From positions 1-7,334 of the forward strand of contig JAHELO010000074.1 of assembly GCA_024644145.1 (NCBI GenBank): DNA of 7,334 bases, given 5' to 3'. This document shows, one piece after another, positions 1 to 7,091 of this stretch. The translations under genes and the position numbers were made by a program. The stretch's first letter is position 1. Each line of letters opens with the position of its first letter. The notes beneath the pieces were generated by a model that made no database searches, was not told the origin of the DNA, and saw only the letters and a list, made by a program, of their open reading frames with translations. The stretch comes from Christiangramia sp. (GTDB lineage: Bacteria; Bacteroidota; Bacteroidia; Flavobacteriales; Flavobacteriaceae).

Positions 1-236
1 ATCCTGTAAAAATCAAAATGATAAACAGGGCCTTCCTGAGATTCGTAATGATTAACTAATGAGAATGTAGGGCTTGAAGCCACATCGGCCACGCCCAGTG
101 CTTTTACCAGCTCTTTTATAAGAGTGGTCTTTCCAGCACCCATTTCGCCGTAAAAGAGTAAAGTCTTACTCTTTGTATTCTTTAGAATATAATCTACGGC
201 TATATCCAGTTGTTGAAGTTTGTAGGTTAACTCCAT
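1..236 (-). CDS. tsaE: TsaE, tRNA t6A biosynthesis ATPase (5' part; gene continues past the left edge)
   Basis: TsaE is the small cytoplasmic P-loop ATPase that works with TsaB and TsaD to transfer threonylcarbamoyl to A37 of ANN-decoding tRNAs. Reading leftward from ATG at 236-234, 78 codons are visible, about half of a typical TsaE (roughly 135-155 aa). The Walker A motif GEMGAGKTT is at residues 30-38 (K36, T37). The family motif SSPTFSLVNHY follows at 54-64 and HFDFYR at 73-78, whose Asp (D75) fits the conserved acidic residue of the family. The start is supported by an in-frame TAA at 251-249, only four codons upstream, with no other usual start codon between. It lies downstream of porX on the same strand, 130 bases away, so it may be read from the porX transcript. 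No convincing promoter of its own is visible. The identification is secure; only the C-terminus is missing from the window. Confidence 0.93.
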   Translation of the reverse strand, partial: MELTYKLQQLDIAVDYILKNTKSKTLLFYGEMGAGKTTLIKELVKALGVADVASSPTFSLVNHYESQEGPVYHFDFYR

Positions 237-300
237 AATATCAATAAGTTAGATTCGGGACTGTAAATATAGATAAAAAATAGATAAACTACTTCATCTT

Positions 301-313
301 ACTGATAATCAGT
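301..313. repeat. 13-base perfect palindrome in the porX-tsaE gap
   Basis: ACTGATAATCAGT has two perfect 6-base arms (301-306 and 308-313) around a single A. It sits 65 bases upstream of the tsaE start and 54 bases beyond the porX stop codon. As RNA it could only form a 5-bp stem with a 3-base loop, with no U-tract after it on the minus strand, so it is not a terminator. A protein-binding site is possible, but chance occurrence in AT-rich sequence is also likely. Confidence 0.3.
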
Positions 314-342
314 TTGGTAGATTTTGCAACCGTGTATTACAG

Positions 343-365
343 CGATGAAAAAGTGCTTTTCGTCG
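343..365 (-). other. Hairpin immediately after the porX stop codon
   Basis: Nine-base arms (343-351 and 357-365) flank a 5-base loop and start one base beyond the porX TAA (369-367). In plus-strand RNA all nine positions pair, one as a G-U wobble. In the porX transcript the same position is a single C-A mismatch. No U-tract follows on the minus strand, so it does not fit a standard intrinsic terminator. It could protect the porX mRNA 3' end or weaken read-through into tsaE. The rest of the 130-base gap shows only the 13-base palindrome nearby. Confidence 0.4.
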
Positions 366-366
366 A

Positions 367-1917
367 TTATTTTGGATTGAGGACTACAAACGGGATTACA
401 ACTTCTTCCAGGGAAATACCACCATGCTGATAGGTATTCTTGTAATAACTCACATAATGATTATAATTATTCGGATAAGCAAAGAACAAATCTTCCTTGG
501 CGAATATATATGAGCTGCTCATATTGATGGTGGGTAAGTAGACAGATTTGGGATCTTCAATAGCTAATACCTCCTTATTCTCATAGGTTAAACTCTTGCC
601 AGTTTTATATCTGAGGTTCAGGCTGGTATTTTTATCACCTATTACTTTCGATGGATTCTTAACATTTATTGTCCCATGGTCTGTAGTAATGATGAGTTTA
701 AATCCGCTTTGCTGAGCCTTTTGAATAATTTCCAATAAGGGTGAATTCTTAAACCAGCTCTGGGTAAGGCTTCTATAAGATTTGTCATTGGATGCCAGTT
801 CCTTGATTACTTCCATTTCAGTTTTAGAATGGGAAAGCATATCAACGAAATTATAGACAACAACGGTTAAATCATTGGACTTTTGAGTCTTAAAATTGTC
901 TACAAGCTTTTTGCCAGCTTTTAAACTGCTGATCTTGTGATATTCAAATTTAAGATCTGAACCCAGGCGTTTCAATTGCTCCTCCAGGAACTGGGCCTCA
1001 AATAAATTTTTACCTCCGTCTTCGGTATCATTTTTCCAGTATTTAGGAAAGAGTTTTTCCATTTCACTTGGCATAAGACCAGAAAATATCGCATTACGGG
1101 CGTATTGAGTGGCCGTGGGAAGAATACTGTAATAGGCGCTTTCCTTTTCTTTTTTATAATAGGTATTAATAATTGGTTCAAGGGTCTTCCACTGGTCATA
1201 CCTTAGATTGTCTACCACTACTAAAAGGGTAGGCTGATCTCTTTTTAATTCAGGAAGGATCTTCTTTTTAAATAAGGTATGTGACATAACCGGTGGTTCA
1301 GCTTCCTTTTCAAACCAGCTTTGGTAATTTTTCGATAAGAATTTGAAAAATTGGTTGTTGGCTTCCTGCTTTTGAGATTCCAGGATCTCGAACATTCCTG
1401 AATCTTCAATTTCTTCCAGTTGTATCTCCCAGTAAATAAGTTTTTGATATAATTCTGCCCATTCTTCATAAGAATTCACCTGGGACATTTCCATAGCGAT
1501 CTTTCTGAATTCCTGCTGGTAATTTGAAGTCGTTTTTTCTGAAATAAGTCTGGAGTGGTCCAGGTTCTTTTTGATACTTAGAAGAATCTGGTTAGGATTT
1601 ACAGGCTTGATAAGATAATCGGCTATTTTAGAGCCAATTGCCTCCTCCATTATATATTCTTCTTCACTTTTCGTGATCATGACAATAGGAACAGTCTCCC
1701 TTTTTTCTTTGATCTCTGCAAGCGTTTCTAAACCGGTTAAGCCGGGCATATTTTCATCCAGGAAAACAATATCAAAATTCTCATTTTCAATTTGCTCTAA
1801 GGCTTCCGTTCCACTTTTACAGGTTGTAACTTCATAGTTTCTTGCTTCGAGGAACATTATGTGAGGTTTCAGCAGATCTATTTCATCGTCCACCCATAAA
1901 ATTTTGATATTATTCAT
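367..1917 (-). CDS. porX: PorX-type response regulator with C-terminal PglZ phosphatase domain
   Basis: This 516-aa cytoplasmic protein matches the length and layout of PorX, the regulator paired with the PorY kinase that controls T9SS genes in Porphyromonas. Residues 1-120 form a CheY-like receiver: acidic pocket D10/D11, phosphoacceptor D54 (FLDENMPG), T82 and K104 (LIKP). Residues about 120-220 are mostly helical. Residues about 225-516 form a PglZ domain of the alkaline phosphatase superfamily, with expected metal and catalytic residues D236 (VVDNLRYD), T268 or T270 (LPTATQYARN), D359 and H363 (NFVDMLSH), D413/H414 (TTDHG) and H498 (QHGG). P. gingivalis PorX binds zinc and hydrolyses cyclic and linear oligonucleotides, so the same activity is expected because the residues are all present. 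There is no DNA-binding helix-turn-helix, so it probably acts through partners such as a sigma factor. It is transcribed divergently from the HD phosphohydrolase gene. ATG at 1917-1915 places the receiver N-terminus correctly. Confidence 0.93.
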   Translation of the reverse strand: MNNIKILWVDDEIDLLKPHIMFLEARNYEVTTCKSGTEALEQIENENFDIVFLDENMPGLTGLETLAEIKEKRETVPIVMITKSEEEYIMEEAIGSKIADYLIKPVNPNQILLSIKKNLDHSRLISEKTTSNYQQEFRKIAMEMSQVNSYEEWAELYQKLIYWEIQLEEIEDSGMFEILESQKQEANNQFFKFLSKNYQSWFEKEAEPPVMSHTLFKKKILPELKRDQPTLLVVVDNLRYDQWKTLEPIINTYYKKEKESAYYSILPTATQYARNAIFSGLMPSEMEKLFPKYWKNDTEDGGKNLFEAQFLEEQLKRLGSDLKFEYHKISSLKAGKKLVDNFKTQKSNDLTVVVYNFVDMLSHSKTEMEVIKELASNDKSYRSLTQSWFKNSPLLEIIQKAQQSGFKLIITTDHGTINVKNPSKVIGDKNTSLNLRYKTGKSLTYENKEVLAIEDPKSVYLPTINMSSSYIFAKEDLFFAYPNNYNHYVSYYKNTYQHGGISLEEVVIPFVVLNPK

Positions 1918-2012
1918 AAAGTAATTATGTATTTAAAATTCTTAAAAAAATGCAGCCAGCCATAACTATCTTTCTAAAGTATAAGTTATTATCGTGGCTC
2001 ATTTCATATATG

Positions 2013-2020
2013 TATCTTTG
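2013..2020 (+). promoter_or_regulatory. Bacteroidota -7 element upstream of the HD phosphohydrolase gene
   Basis: TATCTTTG is an exact match to the TAnnTTTG -7 consensus of the Bacteroidota housekeeping sigma factor. It lies 25 bases upstream of the TTG start at 2046, which predicts transcription starting near 2025-2028 and a leader of about 20 bases. No clean TTG is present at the usual -33 spacing (around 1991-1996 reads ATCGTG), so the upstream element is weak. The 128-base region 1918-2045 separates two divergent genes and would have to hold both promoters. Confidence 0.6.
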
Positions 2021-2026
2021 TTTTGA

Positions 2027-2040
2027 AATTTTAGAAAATT
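2027..2040. repeat. AT-rich inverted repeat in the HD gene leader
   Basis: AATTTTAGAAAATT has perfect 6-base arms around AG. It lies between the predicted transcription start and the TTG start of the HD gene, a position where a repressor or an RNA structure could act. In sequence this AT-rich such repeats often occur by chance, so the role is unproven. Confidence 0.25.
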
Positions 2041-2045
2041 AAAGC

Positions 2046-3275
2046 TTGGCTTCACAAACTAAACTTAAAATATTAAACGATCCAATTTACGGTTTTATTA
2101 CCATCCCCAATGAGCGGATCTTTAGAATAATTGAACATCCTTACTTTCAAAGATTACGCCGGATATCACAAATGGGCTTATCATATCTGGTATATCCGGG
2201 GGCCCATCATACCAGGTTTCATCATGCACTGGGATGTGTGCATCTTATGCAAAAAGCAGTGCGAGTGCTTAGGTATAAGGGAGTTGAGATTTCAAATAAG
2301 GAAGAGGAAGCTTTATTGATTGCTATATTAATGCATGATATAGGTCACGGTCCCTTTAGTCATGCTATGGAGCATAGCCTGGTGGAAGGGGTGGATCATG
2401 AAACCATTTCGCTCTTATTTATGGAGGAAATGAATTCAAACTTTAACCAAAGTTTAACGCTGGCAATCAGGATTTTCAAAGGCAGTTATGAGCGTAAATT
2501 TATGAATCAGCTTATCTCAAGTCAGATGGATATGGACCGTCTGGATTACCTGAAAAGAGACAGTTTTTACACCGGCGCGGTGGAAGGTAATATTAATAGT
2601 GAGCGCCTTATCACCATGCTTAATGTTGTGAATGATGAATTGGTGGTGGAAGAGAAAGGGATCTATTCTGTCGAAAAATTCCTTATTGGACGCCGGCTTA
2701 TGTACTGGCAGGTCTATTTGCATAAGACCAGCCTGGTAGCCGAACAATTACTAATTAGGGTGCTAAAAAGAGCGAAGGAACTTATTGGCCAAGGACATAG
2801 GTTACATGCGAGTGGTTGCCTGATGTATTTTCTTGAAAATAAGGTAACACAGGAAAATTTTGACCCTGAAACCGTTAATATGTTTTCGAGGCTTGATGAT
2901 AATGATGTCATTTCTGCCATGAAAGAATGGATGTATTCTGACGATTTTGTATTGAGCAATCTATGCGAAATGATTATAAACAGGGACCTTCTAAAAGTTA
3001 AGATCAAGAAGAAAAGACCTTCGAAAGAAAAGCTGGAAAAACGCTCCATGGCTCTTCAGAAGAAATATAATATTTCAGAAAAAGAAGCATCTTATTTCGT
3101 ATTTGAAGGTGAGATAGCTAACCTGGCATATAAACGGGAAAACGATAATATTAATATCCTGCACAAGAACGGTAAGATTAATGACGTTGTGAAGGTTTCA
3201 GATCAATTTAATCTAAAAGCACTCACAAATACAGTTACCAAATACTATATGTGTTATCCAAAAGTTAAAGATTAA
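2046..3275 (+). CDS. HD-domain metal-dependent phosphohydrolase (SAMHD1/dGTPase-like family)
   Basis: This 409-aa soluble protein belongs to the HD superfamily branch that includes dNTP triphosphohydrolases such as SAMHD1 and the bacterial EF1143/YwfO-type enzymes. The N-terminus has the family signature KILNDPIYGFI at residues 8-18 and QRLRRISQMG at 35-44. Metal ligands fit H59 (TRFHHALG), H97/D98 (LMHDIGHGPFSH) and D164 (MDMDRLDYLKRD). The C-terminal 90 residues are lysine-rich (KVKIKKKRPSKEK, 317-329) and less recognisable. The substrate cannot be told from sequence; a deoxynucleoside triphosphate or another phosphorylated nucleotide is the family expectation. The start must be TTG at 2046: an in-frame TAA lies at 2040-2042, and the next in-frame Met (residue 43) would delete the conserved N-terminus. 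It is divergent from porX and sits 24 bases before lpxD, so it may lead into the lipid A operon. Confidence 0.88.
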   Translation: MASQTKLKILNDPIYGFITIPNERIFRIIEHPYFQRLRRISQMGLSYLVYPGAHHTRFHHALGCVHLMQKAVRVLRYKGVEISNKEEEALLIAILMHDIGHGPFSHAMEHSLVEGVDHETISLLFMEEMNSNFNQSLTLAIRIFKGSYERKFMNQLISSQMDMDRLDYLKRDSFYTGAVEGNINSERLITMLNVVNDELVVEEKGIYSVEKFLIGRRLMYWQVYLHKTSLVAEQLLIRVLKRAKELIGQGHRLHASGCLMYFLENKVTQENFDPETVNMFSRLDDNDVISAMKEWMYSDDFVLSNLCEMIINRDLLKVKIKKKRPSKEKLEKRSMALQKKYNISEKEASYFVFEGEIANLAYKRENDNINILHKNGKINDVVKVSDQFNLKALTNTVTKYYMCYPKVKD

Positions 3276-3286
3276 CTCATTTTTTT

Positions 3287-3294
3287 TACTTTTG
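3287..3294 (+). promoter_or_regulatory. Bacteroidota -7 element directly before lpxD
   Basis: TACTTTTG matches TAnnTTTG exactly and ends only 5 bases before the lpxD ATG at 3300. A near-match to the -33 TTG (TTA, 3265-3267) lies 19 bases upstream, inside the last codons of the HD gene. The predicted transcription start falls at or within a few bases of the ATG, giving a leaderless or near-leaderless mRNA. This would let lpxD-lpxC-fabZ-lpxA-efp be expressed independently of the HD gene. Confidence 0.55.
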
Positions 3295-3299
3295 CCAGA

Positions 3300-4325
3300 A
3301 TGAAGTTTACAGCAGCGCAAATTGCCGAAATATTGGAAGGTCAGGTTGAGGGGAATCCTGAAGTGGAAGTTTCAGAGCTTGCCAAGATCGAAGAAGGGGC
3401 TAAAGGCTCCCTGACTTTTTTAAGCAACCCCAAATACACCTCATTTTTATATACCACTAATGCTTCCATTACGATTATTAATGAAAGCTTTGAGGTAGAA
3501 GAACCTGTAAATACTACCCTAATTAAAGTAAAAGATGCTTATAAAGCATTTTCTACCTTACTGGAATATTATAATCAGATAAAACTTAATAAATCGGGAA
3601 TAGATCAACCCAGTCATATTTCTGACTCTGCTACATATGGTGAAGGCCTGTATCTTGGAGCCTTTTCCTATATAGGAGACAATGTGAAACTTGGGAGTAA
3701 TGTAAAGATCTACCCTAATGCCTATATTGGTGATAATGTAAAGATCGGCGATAATGTAAGCATTTTTGCGGGTGTAAAAATTTATTCTGAAAGTCTTATA
3801 GGAAATAATGTGACCATACATAGTGGTGCGGTAATTGGTGCAGACGGTTTCGGTTTTAGCCCTGGTGAAACAGGTGAATACAGTAAAGTGCCTCAAATAG
3901 GAAATGTGGTAATAGAAGACCATGTAGATATTGGTGCATCAACTACTATAGACCGGGCCACCTTAGGATCTACCATTATTAGAAAAGGAGTGAAATTGGA
4001 TAATCATATTCAAATAGCTCATAATGTAGAAATTGGAGAGCATACCGCTATTGCAGCACAAACCGGAATAGCCGGTTCAACAAAAATCGGAAAGAACTGC
4101 CTGATAGGTGGGCAGGTTGGAATAGCCGGTCATTTAACAATTGGGAATCGTGTTAAGATTCAGGCGCAATCGGGAATTGGCCGTGATATTAAAGATGACG
4201 AAATGTTACAGGGATCTCCTGCAATAGGATACAGTGATTATAATAAATCTTATATACACTTTAAGAATCTGCCTCAAACTATGAATATTATACACCAACT
4301 AGAAAAAAAAATGAATAATGGCTGA
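3300..4325 (+). CDS. lpxD: LpxD, UDP-3-O-(3-hydroxyacyl)glucosamine N-acyltransferase
   Basis: LpxD carries out the third step of lipid A synthesis, adding a 3-hydroxyacyl chain from acyl carrier protein to the 2-amino group of UDP-3-O-acyl-glucosamine, in the cytoplasm. The 341-aa length is typical for the family. Residues 1-100 are the uridine-binding domain with the hallmark LTFLSNPKY (38-46). Residues about 105-300 are a left-handed beta-helix built from hexapeptide repeats of the IGDNVK type. The catalytic His is H241 (IQIAHN), equivalent to E. coli H239, and H278 (AGHLTIG) corresponds to E. coli H276, a constant offset of two. A short C-terminal helix (about 320-341) completes the usual trimer-forming architecture. 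The ATG at 3300 gives the normal family N-terminus. The 3' end overlaps the next gene by 8 bases, suggesting translational coupling. Confidence 0.95.
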   Translation: MKFTAAQIAEILEGQVEGNPEVEVSELAKIEEGAKGSLTFLSNPKYTSFLYTTNASITIINESFEVEEPVNTTLIKVKDAYKAFSTLLEYYNQIKLNKSGIDQPSHISDSATYGEGLYLGAFSYIGDNVKLGSNVKIYPNAYIGDNVKIGDNVSIFAGVKIYSESLIGNNVTIHSGAVIGADGFGFSPGETGEYSKVPQIGNVVIEDHVDIGASTTIDRATLGSTIIRKGVKLDNHIQIAHNVEIGEHTAIAAQTGIAGSTKIGKNCLIGGQVGIAGHLTIGNRVKIQAQSGIGRDIKDDEMLQGSPAIGYSDYNKSYIHFKNLPQTMNIIHQLEKKMNNG

Positions 4326-5715
4326 TAGAATTTCAAAACAAAGAACTATTCAGGAGGAAGTATCTCTTGAAGGTGTTGGCCTGCATACAGGTAAGGAAGT
4401 TAAGCTTACATTTAAACCTGCTCCTGAAAATACAGGCTATGTGTTCAGGCGTACAGACCTTGAAGGAATGCCTGAGGTGGAAGCAGATGTTAGTTATGTT
4501 GTAAACACGCAAAGAGGAACAAATCTGGATAAGAATGGAGTTACCATCCAGACCTCTGAACATGTTCTGGCCGCCTGTGTAGGTCTGGAAATAGACAACC
4601 TGTATATAGAATTAAATGCATCTGAACCTCCTATTATGGACGGCTCTTCTAAATTCTTTGTTGAGGCTTTGGAAAAGGCCGGGACTGTAGAGCAGGAGGC
4701 TGATAGAGATGAATATATTGTAGATCAGATCATATGCTACCGCGACGATAACGGAAGTGAAATTATAGCCATGCCGGCAGACGAATATCAGGTTACCACC
4801 ATGGTGGACTTTGGTACTAAAGTTCTTGGCACTCAAAATGCTTCGATTGAACACCTGTCTGAATTTAAATCTGAAATTGCCGATGCCAGAACCTTTAGCT
4901 TTCTACATGAAATTGAAACATTGTTAGAGCATGGCCTTATTAAAGGAGGAGACCTGAATAATGCCATTGTGTATGTGGATAAGGAAATAAGTGAGGAAAC
5001 TCTTAAGAAACTTAGGGTTGCTTTTAACAGGGATGAAATTTCTGTAAAGCCGAATGGAATTCTGGATAACCTTAATTTGCATTACCCAAATGAAGCTGCA
5101 AGACATAAGCTTTTGGATGTTCTCGGTGATCTAGCCTTGGTTGGAACCCGTATAAAAGGGAAGATCATTGCAACAAAACCTGGTCATCATGTAAATACAG
5201 AATTTGCAAAAAAACTGGCTAAGGTTATTAAAGCAGAAAAAAGAAATAATGTACCTAAGATAGATCTCAACCAGCCACCATTAATGGATGTGAATGATAT
5301 TATGGATACATTACCTCATAGATCTCCATTCTTACTGGTAGACAAGATCTATGAGTTGACAGATTCACATGTTATCGGGATGAAGAACGTAACCATGAAT
5401 GAGCCGTTCTTTGTTGGGCACTTTCCTGGAAAACCGGTTATGCCCGGTGTACTCCAGGTCGAGGCTATGGCACAAACCGGAGGGATACTTGCTTTAAAAT
5501 CTGTACCAGATCCGGAAAATTACCTGACCTTTTTCATGAAAATTGATAATGTTAGGTTTAAGAGACAGGTAGTGCCGGGAGATACTTTGGTATTTAAATT
5601 AGAATTATTAGCTCCAATAAGGAGAGGTATTTGCCAGATGCAGGGTTACGCCTATGTAAATGGACAATTAGCCACAGAAGCCGTTTTAATGGCACAAATA
5701 GTTAAATCAAAATAA
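4318..5715 (+). CDS. lpxC-fabZ: LpxC-FabZ fusion: UDP-3-O-acyl-GlcNAc deacetylase / 3-hydroxyacyl-ACP dehydratase
   Basis: This 465-aa bifunctional enzyme joins the committed deacetylase of lipid A synthesis to the dehydratase of fatty acid elongation, a fusion characteristic of Bacteroidota. LpxC occupies residues 1 to about 305: E81/H82 (SEHVLAA), zinc ligands H82, H263 and D267 ([10 protein letters not shown]), and catalytic H290 (GHHVN), equivalent to E. coli H79, H238, D242 and H265. [11 protein letters not shown] (190-200) is the active-site loop. A lysine-rich linker (about 303-315) leads into FabZ at about 316-465, with [13 protein letters not shown] (332-344), catalytic H368 (GHFPGKP) and E382 (VEAMAQ). 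All key residues of both enzymes are intact. FabZ consumes the 3-hydroxyacyl-ACP that LpxA and LpxD need, so the fusion sits at the branch point between phospholipid and lipid A. ATG at 4318 lies within the end of lpxD; an in-frame TGA at 4312-4314 rules out an earlier start nearby. Confidence 0.95.
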   Translation: MADRISKQRTIQEEVSLEGVGLHTGKEVKLTFKPAPENTGYVFRRTDLEGMPEVEADVSYVVNTQRGTNLDKNGVTIQTSEHVLAACVGLEIDNLYIELNASEPPIMDGSSKFFVEALEKAGTVEQEADRDEYIVDQIICYRDDNGSEIIAMPADEYQVTTMVDFGTKVLGTQNASIEHLSEFKSEIADARTFSFLHEIETLLEHGLIKGGDLNNAIVYVDKEISEETLKKLRVAFNRDEISVKPNGILDNLNLHYPNEAARHKLLDVLGDLALVGTRIKGKIIATKPGHHVNTEFAKKLAKVIKAEKRNNVPKIDLNQPPLMDVNDIMDTLPHRSPFLLVDKIYELTDSHVIGMKNVTMNEPFFVGHFPGKPVMPGVLQVEAMAQTGGILALKSVPDPENYLTFFMKIDNVRFKRQVVPGDTLVFKLELLAPIRRGICQMQGYAYVNGQLATEAVLMAQIVKSK

Positions 5716-5720
5716 ATAGA

Positions 5721-6506
5721 ATGAACCAACCCTTAGCATATGTACATCCGGGAGCTAAAATTGCAAAAAATGTTGTAATTGAACCTTTCGCGACTATACA
5801 TAATAACGTAGTGATTGGAGAAGGTACCTGGATTGGTTCCAACGTAAGTATTATGGAAGGTGCGCGCATCGGTAAAAATTGTAGTATTTTTCCCGGGGCC
5901 GTAATTTCCGCTGTTCCTCAGGATAAGAAATTCAATGATGAAGATACTCTTACCGTTATTGGAGACAATACAACCATTAGAGAATGTGTGACCATTAATA
6001 GGGGGACAACCGACAGAATGAAAACAGTGATTGGTAACAATTGCTGGATTATGGCATATTGCCATATCGCCCACGATTGTATTGTAGGTGATAATTGTAT
6101 ATTTTCAAATAACAGTACATTAGCCGGACATATTAACGTGGGAGATCATGTTATTCTTGCAGGAATGGCAGCTATTCAGCAATTTTGCAGTATTGGAAAT
6201 CACGCATTTGTAACCGGTGGTTCCTTGGTTAGAAAAGATGTACCTCCTTTTGTAAAAGCGGGTAGAGAGCCCTTGAGTTACGTAGGGATCAATTCCATCG
6301 GGCTGCGAAGAAGAGGATTCACTACTGAAAAAATTAGGGAGATCCAGGATATTTACAGAATATTGTATCAGAAAAATTATAATAACTCTCAGGCAGTGGC
6401 AATTATTGAAGCAGAGATGCAGGCTACGGCTGAAAGAGATGAAATATTAGAATTTATTAAAAACTCACAAAGAGGTATCATGAAGGGATACTTCAGCTCA
6501 AATTAA
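5721..6506 (+). CDS. lpxA: LpxA, UDP-N-acetylglucosamine 3-O-acyltransferase
   Basis: LpxA carries out the first step of lipid A synthesis, moving a 3-hydroxyacyl chain from ACP to the 3-OH of UDP-GlcNAc in the cytoplasm. The 261-aa length is typical. Residues 1 to about 180 are hexapeptide repeats forming a left-handed beta-helix, with the family loop SAVPQDKKF at 63-71. Catalytic H118 (CHIAHDC, 114-120) matches E. coli H125 and H115 matches H122. The C-terminal helical part begins after GLRRRGF (194-200). G167 aligns with E. coli G173, the position that limits acyl length; a Gly there suits a long chain (inference). Q153 (AIQQFC) stands where E. coli has H160. The gene starts 5 bases after the lpxC-fabZ stop, with A at -3 and -6 and no Shine-Dalgarno motif, and is clearly in the same operon. 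Confidence 0.95.
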   Translation: MNQPLAYVHPGAKIAKNVVIEPFATIHNNVVIGEGTWIGSNVSIMEGARIGKNCSIFPGAVISAVPQDKKFNDEDTLTVIGDNTTIRECVTINRGTTDRMKTVIGNNCWIMAYCHIAHDCIVGDNCIFSNNSTLAGHINVGDHVILAGMAAIQQFCSIGNHAFVTGGSLVRKDVPPFVKAGREPLSYVGINSIGLRRRGFTTEKIREIQDIYRILYQKNYNNSQAVAIIEAEMQATAERDEILEFIKNSQRGIMKGYFSSN

Positions 6507-6514
6507 AAGTAAAG

Positions 6515-7081
6515 ATGGCTACAACCAGCGATATTAGAAACGGATTGTGTATTCGGTACAATCACGATATTTATAAAATTGTTGAATTTCTTCATGTAAA
6601 GCCCGGTAAAGGACCGGCTTTCGTGAGAACTAAATTAAAGAGTGTTACCACTGGTAAGGTTCTGGAAAATACCTTTTCTGCAGGTCATAAAATTGAGGAT
6701 ATCAGGGTTGAAACACATAAGTTTCAGTTTCTTTATGAAGATGGGGAATTCTGGCATTTTATGAATGTAGAAGATTATACGCAAATAAGGCTTACAGAAA
6801 ATGCCTTAGATATGCCTAAACTCCTTAAAGAAGGAGAAGTAGTTACTATCCTTATCAATACCGAGGATAATATGCCCCTTTCAGTAGAAATGCCGGGAAG
6901 TGTAGTTTTGGAGGTTACCCATACCGAGCCAGGAGTTAAAGGGAATACTGCCACAAATGCAACCAAACCAGCGACTGTGGAGACAGGTTTTGAAGTTAAT
7001 GTACCTCTTTTTATAAATGAGGGAGATAAGATCAAGATCGAGACCGAAAAAGGAACATACAAGGAAAGAATTAAGGAGTAA
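6515..7081 (+). CDS. efp: Elongation factor P
   Basis: EF-P binds ribosomes stalled at consecutive prolines and helps peptide bond formation. The 188-aa length and three-domain layout are standard. Domain I (about 1-65) carries the tip loop KPGKGPAF (29-36), whose K32 is the residue corresponding to modified E. coli K34. Domain II (about 66-128) contains FLYEDGEFWHFMN (73-85). Domain III (about 129-188) carries the EF-P signature VEMPGSVVLEV around 124-134, followed by VKGNTA and the conserved stretch ending KIETEKGTY. No lysine-modifying gene (such as epmA, epmB or earP) is in the window, so the modification state is unknown. It begins 8 bases after lpxA and ends 10 bases before a second LpxD-like gene, so it is embedded within the lipid A gene cluster and probably shares its transcript. 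Confidence 0.95.
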   Translation: MATTSDIRNGLCIRYNHDIYKIVEFLHVKPGKGPAFVRTKLKSVTTGKVLENTFSAGHKIEDIRVETHKFQFLYEDGEFWHFMNVEDYTQIRLTENALDMPKLLKEGEVVTILINTEDNMPLSVEMPGSVVLEVTHTEPGVKGNTATNATKPATVETGFEVNVPLFINEGDKIKIETEKGTYKERIKE

Positions 7082-7091
7082 CTTGTTTTAA

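Noticed and set aside
264..271. A minus-strand -7 element (TATATTTA) for tsaE.
   Set aside because: It lacks the final G of TAnnTTTG and has no TTG near -33. Such words are frequent in AT-rich gaps.
1974..1981. A minus-strand -7 element (TACTTTAG) for porX.
   Set aside because: It has one mismatch to TAnnTTTG and there is no TTG at the right spacing upstream. porX must have a promoter in 1918-2045, but I cannot place it with confidence.
2714..3049. A 111-codon open frame on the minus strand inside the HD gene.
   Set aside because: It overlaps a well-supported gene entirely, has no family resemblance and no promoter or start context.
3558..3923. A 121-codon open frame on the minus strand inside lpxD.
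   Set aside because: It is antisense to the hexapeptide region, has no recognisable domain, and its low-complexity composition reflects the repeats of lpxD.
3657..4200. A CRISPR-like or tandem DNA repeat array.
   Set aside because: The periodicity is the 18-base signature of protein hexapeptide repeats in LpxD, with no unique spacers or conserved repeat units.
4303..4325. A run of nine A at the lpxD-lpxC overlap as a programmed slippage site giving an LpxD-LpxC fusion.
   Set aside because: Shifting into the lpxC frame meets TGA at 4312-4314, and the third frame meets TAA at 4316-4318. Slippage would only change the last residues of LpxD. Ordinary translational coupling by the 8-base overlap explains the layout.
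5733..6074. A 113-codon open frame antisense to lpxA.
   Set aside because: It is fully inside lpxA, and its composition mirrors the hexapeptide repeats on the other strand.
7073..7078. AAGGAG as a Shine-Dalgarno site for the second LpxD-like gene.
   Set aside because: It encodes the last codons of efp, the spacing to ATG 7092 is 13 bases, which is too long, and neighbouring genes show no Shine-Dalgarno use.
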